This document shows, piece by piece, positions 15,290 through 24,158 of a stretch of 64,000 nt of DNA (position 1 is its first letter; the number at the start of each line of letters is the position of its first letter). The position numbers and the translations under genes are program-made. The stretch is from an uncultured Clostridia bacterium. GTDB lineage: Bacteria > Bacillota > Clostridia > Christensenellales > Borkfalkiaceae. The notes below the pieces were generated by a model. That model was not told the origin of the DNA and did not search any database. It saw only the letters and a list, made by a program, of their open reading frames with translations. The stretch spans positions 240,191-304,190 of the forward strand of contig CANRCK010000001.1 of NCBI GenBank assembly GCA_947629095.1. Reading direction: 5' to 3'.

Positions 15290-17797
15290 CTAAACGATTT
15301 TGAGATACCTGCCGGTTACGCTGTTTTTATTTGAGGCGATTGCGCGCGGGGCGCCCGTTGCAACTATTGTTCCGCCTTCCTCGCCGCCGCCCGGTCCCAT
15401 ATCTATGACGTAGTCGGCATTTTGAATGACGTCGAGGTCGTGCTCGATGACTATTACCGTGGCGCCGCTTTCTATAATGGTTTTAAATACGTTTAACAGA
15501 ACCGCAACGTCCAGCGGGTGCAGCCCGATTGTAGGCTCGTCGAAAACGAAAACCGAGTCAGCCTGTCCCCTGCCCATTTCGCTTGCAAGTTTGAGACGCT
15601 GCGCCTCGCCGCCGGAAAGAGAGGGCGTTTCCTCCCCGAGCGTGAGATAGCCCAGCCCCAGCCCGTGCAGGACTTTGAGTCTGCGTTCGACAAGCGGAAG
15701 GTCGGAACAGGCTTCGAGCGCTTCGTCTATGCTCATATCCATAAGCTCGGGCAGGGAATGCGGCTTGCCGCCGTGCTTTGGAACGCGCCGTATGAGGCTT
15801 GCTTCCCTGCCGTAGCGGGAACCGCCGCAGTCGGGGCACGGGATATCGACGTCCGGCAAAAACTGTACGTCGAGGCTTATGGTGCCGGTGCCGTCGCATG
15901 TGGGGCAGCGGAGTCTGCCCGTATTATATGAAAAATCGCCGTCCTTAAAACCCCTGGCTTTTGCGTCGGGAGTTTTGGCAAAAACCTTTCTGAGTTCGTC
16001 GTGGACGTCGGCGTAGGTGGCAACCGTAGAGCGGACGTTTACGCCGATGGGCGCGGAATCGATGAGCCTTACACGCCCTATACCCACGGCGGAAACGCTT
16101 TTTACGTGCGCGGGGAGCTTTGCGCCGCCGATTGCCGCTTCCAGCGCGGGAACGAGACTTTCAAGGACCATAGTTGTTTTGCCCGAGCCGGAAACGCCCG
16201 TGACCACGGTGAGCCTGCCCTTGGGAAAATCGACTTCGAGAGGCTTTACGGTGTGAATACAGGACGTGGAAAGATGAATTGAGCCTAGAGAAAATATTTC
16301 CTCTTCGGGAATATGTCCGCAGATATTTAAGGAATTTTTTCCCGACAGGAAACCGCCTATGCGGGAGGAAGGATTGTTTGCAACCTCCTCCGCAGCGCCC
16401 TGCGCGATTATGATTCCGCCGCCTGCGCCGGCGCCCGGACCAAGCTCGATGAGATAGTCCGCGTGCTTTAAAACGTTTACGTCGTGGTCGACGAGAACCA
16501 CGGTGTTGCCGTCCGCAACCAAATCGTCCATTACGCCCGTAAGCCCTTCCAAATTTGAGGGGTGCAGACCTATAGACGGCTCGTCGAGCACGTACAGCAC
16601 GCCCGTGGTGCGGTTGCGCACGGCGCGGGCAAGCTGCATCCTCTGCCTCTCGCCCGTTGAAAGGGTTGAAGAGGCGCGGTCGAGGGTGAGATATGAGAGT
16701 CCTAAATCGATGAGCCTCCTTGCGGCGGTGCGAAAGGATTGGCAGATGCTTTCCGCCATGGGGCGCATCTCCTTAGGGAGGGAACCGGGCACGCCGTTCA
16801 CCCACTCCCATAGCCCCGAAAGGTTCATAGTGCAGACTTCGTCCAGAGATTTTCCGCAAAGGCGGGGCGCGCGGGCGGCTTGGGAAAGCCTGGTGCCGCA
16901 GCAGTCGGGGCAGATATCCGTTCTTAAAAACTTTTCAACGCGCTTCATACCCTTTTCGTCCTTGACCTTGGAGAGGGCGTTTTCAACCGTGTATGTTGCG
17001 TTGAAGTAGGTGAAGTCCATATCCCCCGCGGCGCCGCTCGTCTTGTTCTGATAGATGATTTTCTTTTTTACCGCGGGACCGTGGAAAACTATGCGGCGCT
17101 CCTCTTCGGTGAGGTCTTTGAACGGGACGTCCGTCCTTACGCCCATTGCCCGGGCGATATCCTTCATCAAGGACCACATAAGAGTTTGCCAGGGCGCGAC
17201 GGCGCCTTGGTCTATGGTCAGATCCTCGTTGGGAACGAGAGTCGATTCATCGACGATGCGCACTACTCCCGTGCCGTCGCAACGCTTGCACGCGCCTTGG
17301 CTGTTGAAAGCCAGCTCCTCAGCGCCCGGCGCAAAGAAATGAGCGCCGCAGTGCGGGCAAACAAGCTCCAGCCCCGCCGCAACGTTGAGCGACGGCGGCA
17401 CATAGTGACCGTTGGGGCAGCGGTGGGAGGACAGACGGGAAAACATAAGCCTGAGGCTGTTCAAAAGTTCCGTTCCCGTTCCGAAAGTGCTGCGTATGCC
17501 CGGAACGCCCGGTCTTTGCCTGAGGGCAAGCGCCGCAGGCACGTGCAAAACCTCGTCCACGCGGGCTTTTTCAGCCTGCGTCATACGCCTGCGCGTGTAG
17601 GTTGACAGCGATTCAAGATAGCGCCGCGAGCCTTCGGCATACAGAATTCCGAGCGCGAGAGAAGATTTGCCCGAGCCGGACACTCCTGCAATGCCAACTA
17701 TGCCGTTGAGGGGAACGTCCACGTCTATATTCTTTAAATTATGGACCCTGCCGCCGCGAATTTCTATTTTGTTGGGAGTTTGACCGTTTTTATCCAT
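15290..17797 (-). CDS. Class II UvrA-like ABC ATPase (UvrA2)
   Basis: An 835-residue twin-cassette ABC ATPase of the UvrA family. It has two P-loops (GVSGSGKSS near residue 40, GVSGSGKTT near 540), two ABC signatures (STGERQRMQLA and SGGEAQRLKLA), and two zinc-binding sites (CPHC...CKRC and CPTC...CPDC). It is about 100 residues shorter than housekeeping UvrA, and I see no UvrB-binding domain between the first P-loop and the first zinc site. That fits UvrA2, linked in some bacteria to DNA-damage or antibiotic tolerance. The start at 17797 has GGAGC upstream and lies 36 bp after the copA stop, so read-through from the copper operon is possible. Confidence 0.9.
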   Translation of the reverse strand: MDKNGQTPNKIEIRGGRVHNLKNIDVDVPLNGIVGIAGVSGSGKSSLALGILYAEGSRRYLESLSTYTRRRMTQAEKARVDEVLHVPAALALRQRPGVPGIRSTFGTGTELLNSLRLMFSRLSSHRCPNGHYVPPSLNVAAGLELVCPHCGAHFFAPGAEELAFNSQGACKRCDGTGVVRIVDESTLVPNEDLTIDQGAVAPWQTLMWSLMKDIARAMGVRTDVPFKDLTEEERRIVFHGPAVKKKIIYQNKTSGAAGDMDFTYFNATYTVENALSKVKDEKGMKRVEKFLRTDICPDCCGTRLSQAARAPRLCGKSLDEVCTMNLSGLWEWVNGVPGSLPKEMRPMAESICQSFRTAARRLIDLGLSYLTLDRASSTLSTGERQRMQLARAVRNRTTGVLYVLDEPSIGLHPSNLEGLTGVMDDLVADGNTVVLVDHDVNVLKHADYLIELGPGAGAGGGIIIAQGAAEEVANNPSSRIGGFLSGKNSLNICGHIPEEEIFSLGSIHLSTSCIHTVKPLEVDFPKGRLTVVTGVSGSGKTTMVLESLVPALEAAIGGAKLPAHVKSVSAVGIGRVRLIDSAPIGVNVRSTVATYADVHDELRKVFAKTPDAKARGFKDGDFSYNTGRLRCPTCDGTGTISLDVQFLPDVDIPCPDCGGSRYGREASLIRRVPKHGGKPHSLPELMDMSIDEALEACSDLPLVERRLKVLHGLGLGYLTLGEETPSLSGGEAQRLKLASEMGRGQADSVFVFDEPTIGLHPLDVAVLLNVFKTIIESGATVIVIEHDLDVIQNADYVIDMGPGGGEEGGTIVATGAPRAIASNKNSVTGRYLKIV

Positions 17798-17833
17798 AGA
17801 AGCTCCGTTTGCCCGCTGCCGCGGGAATTACCG

Positions 17834-18043
17834 TTAAGATACCGACGTGACCTTGTAGCCCTCGGATTCCACAGCCTTTATGAGGACGGAATCCTCCACG
17901 GGCTTTGTGAGAGTTACTTTTGCCGTTCCGCTGACGTGGCTGACCTCGGCAAGGCTTACGCCGTCTACCGCCTCGAGAGCGTTTTTGGTGTGAGCTTCGC
18001 AATGGGCGCACATCATACCTTCGATTTTTAAAGTTTTTTGCAT
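17834..18043 (-). CDS. copZ: CopZ-like copper chaperone encoded in-frame at the 3' end of copA
   Basis: The last 69 codons of the copA reading frame form a complete heavy-metal-associated domain starting MQKTLKIEGMMCAHC. Directly before this internal ATG (18043) is AAAAGGAGA (18057-18049), as good a ribosome binding site as any in the window. The length equals that of free-standing CopZ chaperones (about 68-70 residues). It may therefore be made both as the C-terminal tail of CopA and as a separate cytosolic copper carrier. The site and ATG are seen; independent translation is inferred. Confidence 0.6.
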   Translation of the reverse strand: MQKTLKIEGMMCAHCEAHTKNALEAVDGVSLAEVSHVSGTAKVTLTKPVEDSVLIKAVESEGYKVTSVS

Positions 18044-20362
18044 ACTTGTCTCCTTTTCCGTTTTTGATACGGTTTTATTATTTTTGACCTTTCGGTCATG
18101 CTTGCGGTTGTAAGGATTGAAGAGATTGAGCCGCAGCGCGTTCATTACCACGCAAAAGCTGGAGAGGCTCATTGCAGCCGCGCCGAACATCGGGTCGAGC
18201 TGCCAGCCGAAACCGGGCGTGAACCGTGAAAGGGGAATGAATACGCCCGCGGCAAACGGAATGAGCAATGTGTTGTAGATAAACGCCCAGAATAAATTCT
18301 GGTGTATATTCCTGAGCGTTGCCCTACCGAGGCGTATTGCCGCAGGCACGCCCGAAAGACCGTCTTTCATGAGCACGACGTCCGCCGCGTCTATTGCCAC
18401 GTCCGTGCCGGCGCCTATGGCAATGCCTACGTCGGCAGCCGTGAGCGCGGGAGCGTCGTTTATTCCGTCGCCGACCATTATTACCTTGCCCTGCTTTTTA
18501 AGCTCGGCAATAACTTTCTCCTTTCCGTCCGGCAGAACGCCGGCTATCACTTCGTCTACGCCCACCTTTTGGGCGATGGCGTTTGCGGTGCGCCCGTTGT
18601 CGCCCGTGAGCATAATTACGCGTATACCCATATTTTGCAATTCGCGCACGGCTTTGGGACTGTCCTCCTTTATGACGTCGGCTACGGCTATTATGCCGCA
18701 CAGCTTGCCGCCGCGGGCAAAGAACAGCGGAGTTTTGCCCTCTGCAGAGAGCTTTTCGGCTGTTTCTTCAATCTCCACGGGAATAGCTACTTGTGTTGAC
18801 GCGTAGGCATAATTCCCGCCGCACAGCGGCACGTTATTATACGACGCGCAAAGTCCGTTGCCCGGAAGTGCCTTAAAGCTTTCCACTTCGTAAAAGCCGC
18901 AATCCTCCTCGGCTGCACGCCTTATTATTGCCCCGGCAAGCGGGTGTTCGCTCTTGCGCTCGAGGGAGTACGCGGTTTTTAAGAGTTCGGATTGGGATAC
19001 GCCGAACGGGACGATATCCGTGACCTGCGGCGTGCCCTTTGTTACGGTGCCCGTTTTGTCGAGCACGACGAGCTGCGCCCTGCCCGTAGCTTCAAGCGAA
19101 GCGGCGGTTTTGAAAAGTATGCCGCACCGCGCGCCCTTGCCGTTGCCGACCATTACAGCGACGGGAGTTGCCAGACCGAGAGCGCAGGGACAGCTTATTA
19201 CGAGCACGGATATAGCCCTTGCAAGCGCGTAGCCAACGGCGAAATGCCCCGCAAACAGCCACACGATAAACGTGACCAGAGCCGCGCCCATAACGGCGGG
19301 AACAAACACGCCCGAAACCTTGTCGGCAACCTTTGCTATGGGCGCTTTTGTGGCGGCGGCGCCCTCCACCATACGGATTATCTGCGAAAGGGTTGTGTCC
19401 TCGCCCACTCTTGTGGCTCTGCAACGGATAAACCCCGATTGGTTTAAGGTGCCTGCCGAAACGGAGCTGCCGGCAGATTTGTCCACGGGAATGCTCTCGC
19501 CCGTGAGAGAGGATTCGTCCACCGCGCTCTCCCCCTCTAAAACTATGCCGTCTACGGGTATGTTTTCGCCCGGGCGGACGACGTATATATCATCCTTTTC
19601 AACCCCCTCCAACGGCACGGTTACTTCCTGCCCGCCGCGGACAACCACCGCGGTTTTGGGCGCAAGCTTCATAAGGCTTTTGAGGGCATCCGTAGTTTTG
19701 CCCTTTGAGCGCGACTCCAAGGTTTTGCCGAGGGTTATAAGGGTCAATATCGTGGCGGCGGATTCGAAATAAAATTCGTCCATATATTGCATAGCCGCTT
19801 CGGAGCCGCCGTGAACCTGTGCGTCCGTCATTAAAAACAGCGCGGCTACGCTGTATATAAACGCGGCGGAAGCGCCCAAGGATACAAGCGCGTCCATATT
19901 CGGCGCGCGCCGCCAAAGGCTTGTGAAACCGCTGACAAAAAATTTGCCGTTTATCACCATTACGGCTATGCATAGGAGCAGCTGAATAAGCCCCATTGCC
20001 ACGTGGTTTCCCTCCAAAAAAGGAGGCAGCCGCCAGCCCCACATCATATGACCCATAGAGATATACATAAGGGGCAGCAGGAATATCAACGAAATTATAA
20101 AGCGCCGCAAAAGCTTTGGAGTTTCCCTGTCTTTGAGGTCGTCCGCGTCCGTCTCTTTTATCTTTGCGCCCTTTAGCTCCGCGCCGTAGCCCGCAGCCTT
20201 TACGGCGGCAATTACGTCCGCGGGAGAGCCGCCCTCCACGCTCATGGAGTTTGTTAAAAGGCTGACCGTGCAGGAAGTGACCCCCGCGACCTTTGAAACG
20301 GCTTTTTCAACGTGCGCGCTGCACGCGGCGCAGCTCATTCCCGTTACATTATACTGTTCCAT
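17834..20362 (-). CDS. copA: Copper-exporting P1B-type ATPase with N- and C-terminal metal-binding domains
   Basis: An 842-residue heavy-metal ATPase in the cytoplasmic membrane that pumps Cu(I) out. An N-terminal HMA domain (GMSCAAC, residues 8-14) is followed by eight expected membrane helices, with the ion-binding CPC motif SCPCALGLATP (about 390). The phosphorylation site is DKTGT (about 435) and the hinge is GDGINDAPAL (about 633). After the last helices comes a charged linker and then a second HMA domain (GMMCAHC, about 783), which is unusual at the C-terminus. Ordinary CopA ends near residue 750. The fusion point carries an internal ribosome binding site and ATG (see copZ). The start has GAGGT upstream and lies 3 bp after the csoR stop, so the two are coupled. 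Confidence 0.94.
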   Translation of the reverse strand: MEQYNVTGMSCAACSAHVEKAVSKVAGVTSCTVSLLTNSMSVEGGSPADVIAAVKAAGYGAELKGAKIKETDADDLKDRETPKLLRRFIISLIFLLPLMYISMGHMMWGWRLPPFLEGNHVAMGLIQLLLCIAVMVINGKFFVSGFTSLWRRAPNMDALVSLGASAAFIYSVAALFLMTDAQVHGGSEAAMQYMDEFYFESAATILTLITLGKTLESRSKGKTTDALKSLMKLAPKTAVVVRGGQEVTVPLEGVEKDDIYVVRPGENIPVDGIVLEGESAVDESSLTGESIPVDKSAGSSVSAGTLNQSGFIRCRATRVGEDTTLSQIIRMVEGAAATKAPIAKVADKVSGVFVPAVMGAALVTFIVWLFAGHFAVGYALARAISVLVISCPCALGLATPVAVMVGNGKGARCGILFKTAASLEATGRAQLVVLDKTGTVTKGTPQVTDIVPFGVSQSELLKTAYSLERKSEHPLAGAIIRRAAEEDCGFYEVESFKALPGNGLCASYNNVPLCGGNYAYASTQVAIPVEIEETAEKLSAEGKTPLFFARGGKLCGIIAVADVIKEDSPKAVRELQNMGIRVIMLTGDNGRTANAIAQKVGVDEVIAGVLPDGKEKVIAELKKQGKVIMVGDGINDAPALTAADVGIAIGAGTDVAIDAADVVLMKDGLSGVPAAIRLGRATLRNIHQNLFWAFIYNTLLIPFAAGVFIPLSRFTPGFGWQLDPMFGAAAMSLSSFCVVMNALRLNLFNPYNRKHDRKVKNNKTVSKTEKETSMQKTLKIEGMMCAHCEAHTKNALEAVDGVSLAEVSHVSGTAKVTLTKPVEDSVLIKAVESEGYKVTSVS

Positions 20363-20365
20363 TGC

Positions 20366-20671
20366 CTACCTCATCAATTTTTCGAGAGTTGCAACAAGCT
20401 CGGAGACGACCTCTTCCCTGCCCTCGCGCACGTCGCGGACGACGCAGTTGCGGATATGGCTTGCAATCAGGTCCTTATTGAAGGAATTGACTGCGGCGTT
20501 GACCGCCGCGCACTGTATGAGAATATCGGGGCAGTAGGCGTCCCTTTCGACCATTGCGCGGATGCCGCGGATTTGACCCTCGATGCGGTTGAGCCTGTTT
20601 ATGAGTTTTTTGCGCTCCTCTTCGCCGCGCTCCGTCCTTTTGCAACAACACTCGGTTTGTTTATTTTCCAT
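20366..20671 (-). CDS. csoR: CsoR-type copper-sensing transcriptional repressor
   Basis: A 101-residue all-helical DNA-binding protein of the CsoR/RcnR family. It releases its operator when Cu(I) binds. The ligand set C47, H72, C76 has the same spacing as the founding CsoR (C-x24-H-x3-C). Typical text such as RLNRIEGQIRGI is visible. A CCC cluster near the N-terminus (residues 8-10) is extra. The frame stays open upstream to 21001, but I place the start at the ATG at 20671. It has GGTGAG upstream and sits just after the operator, while a longer start would overlap the promoter. Confidence 0.93.
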   Translation of the reverse strand: MENKQTECCCKRTERGEEERKKLINRLNRIEGQIRGIRAMVERDAYCPDILIQCAAVNAAVNSFNKDLIASHIRNCVVRDVREGREEVVSELVATLEKLMR

Positions 20672-20685
20672 TTTACTCACCAAAT

Positions 20686-20742
20686 ATACCCCCGTGGGGT
20701 ATTTATAGGCATCAGTATAATACGCCGCAGAGGGTTTGTCAA
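20686..20742 (-). promoter_or_regulatory. csoR-copA promoter and CsoR operator
   Basis: On the minus strand: TTGACA (20742-20737), 17-nt spacer, TATACT (20719-20714). At the predicted start site is the palindrome ATACCCC-CGT-GGGGTAT (20686-20702), the G/C-tract pseudo-palindrome typical of CsoR operators. This predicts copper-induced derepression of csoR and copA, perhaps reaching uvrA. Confidence 0.88.
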
Positions 20743-20822
20743 GCAAACGTGCCGAAAATGTGTGAGTTTTTGCCGGCGGAAATGGGTTAAAAACGAGATA
20801 TTTTGGGGTAATTGGGGGAATA

Positions 20823-20852
20823 TTGAATTCGGCGGCGCAATATGCGCATAAT
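20823..20852 (+). promoter_or_regulatory. Possible promoter for ldhA giving a leaderless transcript
   Basis: TTGAAT (20823-20828), 18-nt spacer, CATAAT (20847-20852). The expected start site falls at about 20858-20860, on the ATG itself. No Shine-Dalgarno precedes either candidate ATG. Confidence 0.35.
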
Positions 20853-20859
20853 AACGTAT

Positions 20860-21891
20860 ATGAAAGTGGCTTTTTTTGATACAAAGGAATACGATAAAAA
20901 ATTTTTTGAGCCGTACTCAAAAGAGGGGTTGCGGTTCGTATTTTACGATACGGGGCTTTCGGCAGACACGGCGGAGCTTGCGCGGGGCGCGGACTGCGCA
21001 TGCGTGTTCGTGAACGACGACGTGAACGCGGAAGTCATTGAAAAACTGAATACGTATGGCGTAAAACTGCTTGCGCTGCGCTGTGCGGGATACAACAACG
21101 TGGACCTTGCGGCAGCCCGCGGAAAGCTCCCCGTGGTGAGAGTGCCGGCATATTCCCCCTATGCGGTGGCAGAGCATGCGATGGCTATGCTGCTGTGCTC
21201 GGTGCGAAGGGTGCACAAGGCGTATAACCGCACGCGCGACTTTAATTTCAGTTTGAACGGGCTTACGGGGTTTGTGCTGCACGGAAAGACTGCGGGGATT
21301 ATAGGAACGGGAAAAATAGGCAGCGCGTTCATAGATATTTGCCGGGGATTCGGAATGAACGTTTTGGCTTATGACAAGTATCCTAAATCGGACGGGATAA
21401 AATACACGGACCTTGAGGAAATAACCGAAAAAAGCGACATAATATCCCTGCATTGCCCGCTGACGCCCGAAACGAAACATATAATAAACAAACGGACAAT
21501 AAATATGATGAAAAAGGGCGTGATTATAATAAACACCTCGCGCGGGGAGCTTATAGACTCGGAGGCGCTGCTTGCGGGAATTAAGGAGAGAAAAATAGGC
21601 GCGGCGTGCCTGGACGTGTACGAGGAAGAGAGCGACCTGTTTTTTGAAGATAACTCGGGGCACATTCTGAACGACGACGTTCTGGCAAGGCTGATTTCCA
21701 TGCCGAACGTTTTGGTGACGTCCCACCAGGCGTTTTTGACCGAAGAGGCGCTTGAAGCAATCGCCGCGACGACGGTGGAAAACATACGCGCCTTTTTTGA
21801 ACGGGGTGAGCTTTTGAATGAGGTGACCTGCCGCGCCAAACCGCAATACGAAAAAACGCCCGCAAAAAGCGGGCAAAATGGCGACAATTAA
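20860..21891 (+). CDS. ldhA: D-lactate dehydrogenase / D-2-hydroxyacid dehydrogenase
   Basis: About 343 residues, an NAD-dependent dehydrogenase reducing pyruvate or a related 2-keto acid to the D-hydroxyacid, likely a fermentative redox sink. An N-terminal catalytic domain starts MKVAFFDTKEYD. The Rossmann dinucleotide site is GIIGTGKIG (about residue 146). The catalytic triad is visible as Arg in NTSRGEL, Glu in DVYEEESD and His in TSHQAFLTEEA. The DVYEEESDLFFED and LTEEA texts favour D-lactate dehydrogenase over glycerate or phosphoglycerate dehydrogenases. An upstream in-frame ATG at 20842 is possible; I prefer 20860 because MKVAFFD is the usual family start. The 3' end carries a hairpin that terminates the convergent operon. 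Confidence 0.85.
   Translation: MKVAFFDTKEYDKKFFEPYSKEGLRFVFYDTGLSADTAELARGADCACVFVNDDVNAEVIEKLNTYGVKLLALRCAGYNNVDLAAARGKLPVVRVPAYSPYAVAEHAMAMLLCSVRRVHKAYNRTRDFNFSLNGLTGFVLHGKTAGIIGTGKIGSAFIDICRGFGMNVLAYDKYPKSDGIKYTDLEEITEKSDIISLHCPLTPETKHIINKRTINMMKKGVIIINTSRGELIDSEALLAGIKERKIGAACLDVYEEESDLFFEDNSGHILNDDVLARLISMPNVLVTSHQAFLTEEALEAIAATTVENIRAFFERGELLNEVTCRAKPQYEKTPAKSGQNGDN
21851..21874 (-). terminator. Terminator for the minus-strand VirD4/FtsK-gamma operon, inside the ldhA 3' end
   Basis: The stem GCCCGC / GCGGGC (21858-21863 and 21869-21874) is followed on the minus strand by six T residues (21856-21851). It sits in the last codons of ldhA, about 60 bp past the stop of the opposing operon. 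Confidence 0.7.
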
Positions 21892-21936
21892 TTAAAAAAC
21901 GGCATACGTATTGAGTTTTCCGTTAAAAAAGTAAAA

Positions 21937-22563
21937 TCAGTGGGGCGGGTCGCCGTAGACGTTTTTGAACTGCTCCACAGTCAAAAGGACCCTGCGGGGG
22001 CGGCTGCCCATGGCTGCGCTGACGTAGCCCATAGACTCCATCCAGTCCACGATTTTGCAGGCTCCGATGTAGCCCACGGGCAAACTCCGCTGGATGAAGC
22101 TGACGCTCGCCTGCCCCTGCTCCACGCAGAGTTTAAGCGCCTGAATCCTGTATGCGTACTCTCTTGCCCCGCGCTCCGACTCATAGTGTTCCTCTTCCTT
22201 CTCATCCTCTTCATTCTCTTCATCCTCGTCGTCATAGTCGCCGAACAGCGGGGAATATTTTTCGGCAGATTCTTCCTCCCGATTTTGCGAAGCCGATTTT
22301 AAAGCTTCCCAAAAGGAATTGTGCACAGGCTTCTCCTGCGCCGGCGGCTGTGAAGCGAATTGCCGCGTCCTGTCGCCCTTGAAAATGTAAGTTTCGTCGT
22401 CGATTCTCTCGATTTCGCCGTGCTCTTCAAGCATTTGCAGGCAGGGCGCCAGCTCGGGATAGCGGACGCCCGCGTCGTAAATGACATCGAAAATGTTCAC
22501 CGCCTTGCCGCCCTCGGAGCGGCTGATAAAGCTCTTTAATACTTCCGTTTCATTTATTTTCAT
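21937..22563 (-). CDS. Protein with C-terminal FtsK gamma-like winged helix
   Basis: A 208-residue protein. The N-terminal part (about 1-70) looks like a winged-helix-type domain (EVLKSFISRSEGG ... GEIERIDDETYIF). The middle (about 95-140) is a very acidic linker of mostly Asp and Glu. The C-terminus (about 145-205) matches the gamma domain of FtsK/SpoIIIE translocases: ASVSFIQRSLPVGYIGACKI, then WMESMGYVSAAMGSRPRRVL. In FtsK that domain reads polar DNA motifs and activates XerD; here it is detached from any motor. The ATG overlaps the stop of the VirD4-like ATPase gene by 4 bp (ATGA), so the two are translated together and probably act together. Confidence 0.78.
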   Translation of the reverse strand: MKINETEVLKSFISRSEGGKAVNIFDVIYDAGVRYPELAPCLQMLEEHGEIERIDDETYIFKGDRTRQFASQPPAQEKPVHNSFWEALKSASQNREEESAEKYSPLFGDYDDEDEENEEDEKEEEHYESERGAREYAYRIQALKLCVEQGQASVSFIQRSLPVGYIGACKIVDWMESMGYVSAAMGSRPRRVLLTVEQFKNVYGDPPH

Positions 22564-24158
22564 TTGAAAAACCTTCCGAAACCGCTGCCTGCAATCCACG
22601 AAGCGTCGTAGTGATACTGCGCGCCGTTTGCTTCTATTCCCGACTCTTTGCCGCCGCTCACGCGGGGATATGCCGTGTATTCCGGGCAGTCGTAATAGAG
22701 TTCGAAGCTGCCTTTCATGGGCATATGATTGTTTATTGTTACATATGCGTCGCCCTGTTGAACGCGGTGCATTAGCTCGTCCTCGGATACGACGTAGGTT
22801 TCAACGTACTTTATGTTGCCCTGCAAATATTGCGCGGGGTCGGGTATGACGTGCTTGCCTATCTGCTCCTTTACTGCCTTTGCCGTGTTTACGTCGTTAG
22901 TGCCCAAAAATAAGGTGAGGTTGCAGTTGTTGCGTATCTGGCGGGCTACGCCGTCGGAATAGGTTGTTTCAAGCTGGGTGTAGTCCTGCACGATTGCGGT
23001 TATGTAAATATTAAGCCCGCGCCCCGTACTGAATATTGTGGGATATATGTCGTCCTTTTGAAGCGTGGGAAACTCGTCGAGGAAGAACTGCACGGGAACA
23101 GCGAGAGGTTCGCCGCTGCCGATAGCCTTCTTTTTGAGCACGTCGAGCGCCTTGACAACGTATTGGTTTACAAACCCGCGCATACGGACGTCGGTTATAT
23201 CGTAGGTGAGAAATATTACGCGCGGAGTGTCGCCGAGAGTGGATATATCGAGGTTGTCCGCTACCGACAGATTGCGGATATCAGGGTAGCTGTAGTCGTT
23301 GAGATAGGCTTCAACAAGCTGGAGATAGCACGCGCGGGTGTTGGGAGCGTCGTGCATTATTCCCCTGACGTACCGCCATACAAGGGAGTCCTTGCTGCGG
23401 CTTTCGAAAAATCCGTAGTCGTCGAAGCTGCCAACGCAATCGAAGTGAAGGAATACCTCGGAGATAGCCTCGAAATTGATTTGGGTGGGAAGTACGCGCT
23501 TTCTGCCCGTGGTCCTCTCCTCCTCCGCGGTGAGAAGCATATCTTCGAAAAGCCCCACCGTTATGCCGTAGATAAAGCTGCGGGCGCCCTCGTCCCACGA
23601 GGCATCCTTTTGGGAGCGCACGGGAAAGAGCTTATCGAAGAGCACTTTTAGCTCGGCGAGCGCCTCGTTGCGTATGGAACGGGTTTCGTTTGGCTTTAAT
23701 TCGGCTTTGAGATATTTTTTTGCTATATCCGTTATGGGATTGAAAAGTATCTGGGATTTTTCGGGATGGATAAAGTCCATAAAACATACGTTATCTTCGC
23801 CGTAAATCTCCTTGAGCCGCGCCGCGGTGTTGCGGTAGAGTTCGCCCTTTACGTCCGCGATTATAGCCGACGTTTTGCCGTCGAGATTGAAGAGACAGTT
23901 TTCGAGATAGCGCATGGATTTGCCGCAGCCCGTGCTGCCCGCAACCAGCGCGTGGCAAAGCCCGCGCCGCTGCAAAACGGTTAGCTCGCCGCTTTCGGCG
24001 CGGTATACCGAAACGGGCATACCCACATCGTGCGGGGTGAGGGCTTTATATTCCGAAAATTCGCTCTCCTTTGCTATGTCGGACGCCGCCAGAAGAACAG
24101 TCTGTTCCCCCGGAACGCCCTCGGCATACTGCCTTATAAGTTGTCCGTTATATTTCAT
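22560..24158 (-). CDS. VirD4/TraG-like ATPase, soluble, apparently outside a conjugation cluster
   Basis: A 532-residue AAA+/FtsK-HerA-type motor of the type IV coupling protein family. Walker A GSTGCGKS lies near residue 76, with IIADVKGELYRNT after it. Walker B is FFLDEFPTL near 362, followed by FSTGRGLNIYITAIVQDYTQL, typical of TraG/VirD4. Unlike classical coupling proteins, the N-terminus (MKYNGQLIRQYAEG) has no membrane helices. No relaxase, VirB4 or pilus gene lies within view. It is coupled by 4-bp ATGA overlaps to the gene before and the gene after. It likely pumps DNA, possibly guided by the downstream FtsK-gamma-like protein; this pairing is inference. Confidence 0.85.
   Translation of the reverse strand: MKYNGQLIRQYAEGVPGEQTVLLAASDIAKESEFSEYKALTPHDVGMPVSVYRAESGELTVLQRRGLCHALVAGSTGCGKSMRYLENCLFNLDGKTSAIIADVKGELYRNTAARLKEIYGEDNVCFMDFIHPEKSQILFNPITDIAKKYLKAELKPNETRSIRNEALAELKVLFDKLFPVRSQKDASWDEGARSFIYGITVGLFEDMLLTAEEERTTGRKRVLPTQINFEAISEVFLHFDCVGSFDDYGFFESRSKDSLVWRYVRGIMHDAPNTRACYLQLVEAYLNDYSYPDIRNLSVADNLDISTLGDTPRVIFLTYDITDVRMRGFVNQYVVKALDVLKKKAIGSGEPLAVPVQFFLDEFPTLQKDDIYPTIFSTGRGLNIYITAIVQDYTQLETTYSDGVARQIRNNCNLTLFLGTNDVNTAKAVKEQIGKHVIPDPAQYLQGNIKYVETYVVSEDELMHRVQQGDAYVTINNHMPMKGSFELYYDCPEYTAYPRVSGGKESGIEANGAQYHYDASWIAGSGFGRFFK

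Noticed and set aside
20672..21001. 110-residue N-terminal extension of CsoR
   Set aside because: It would run through the promoter and operator and lacks a start site; the ATG at 20671 has a ribosome binding site and gives the normal family length.
20917..21876. 319-residue open frame on the minus strand
   Set aside because: Shadow of ldhA, whose domains and catalytic residues are clear on the plus strand.
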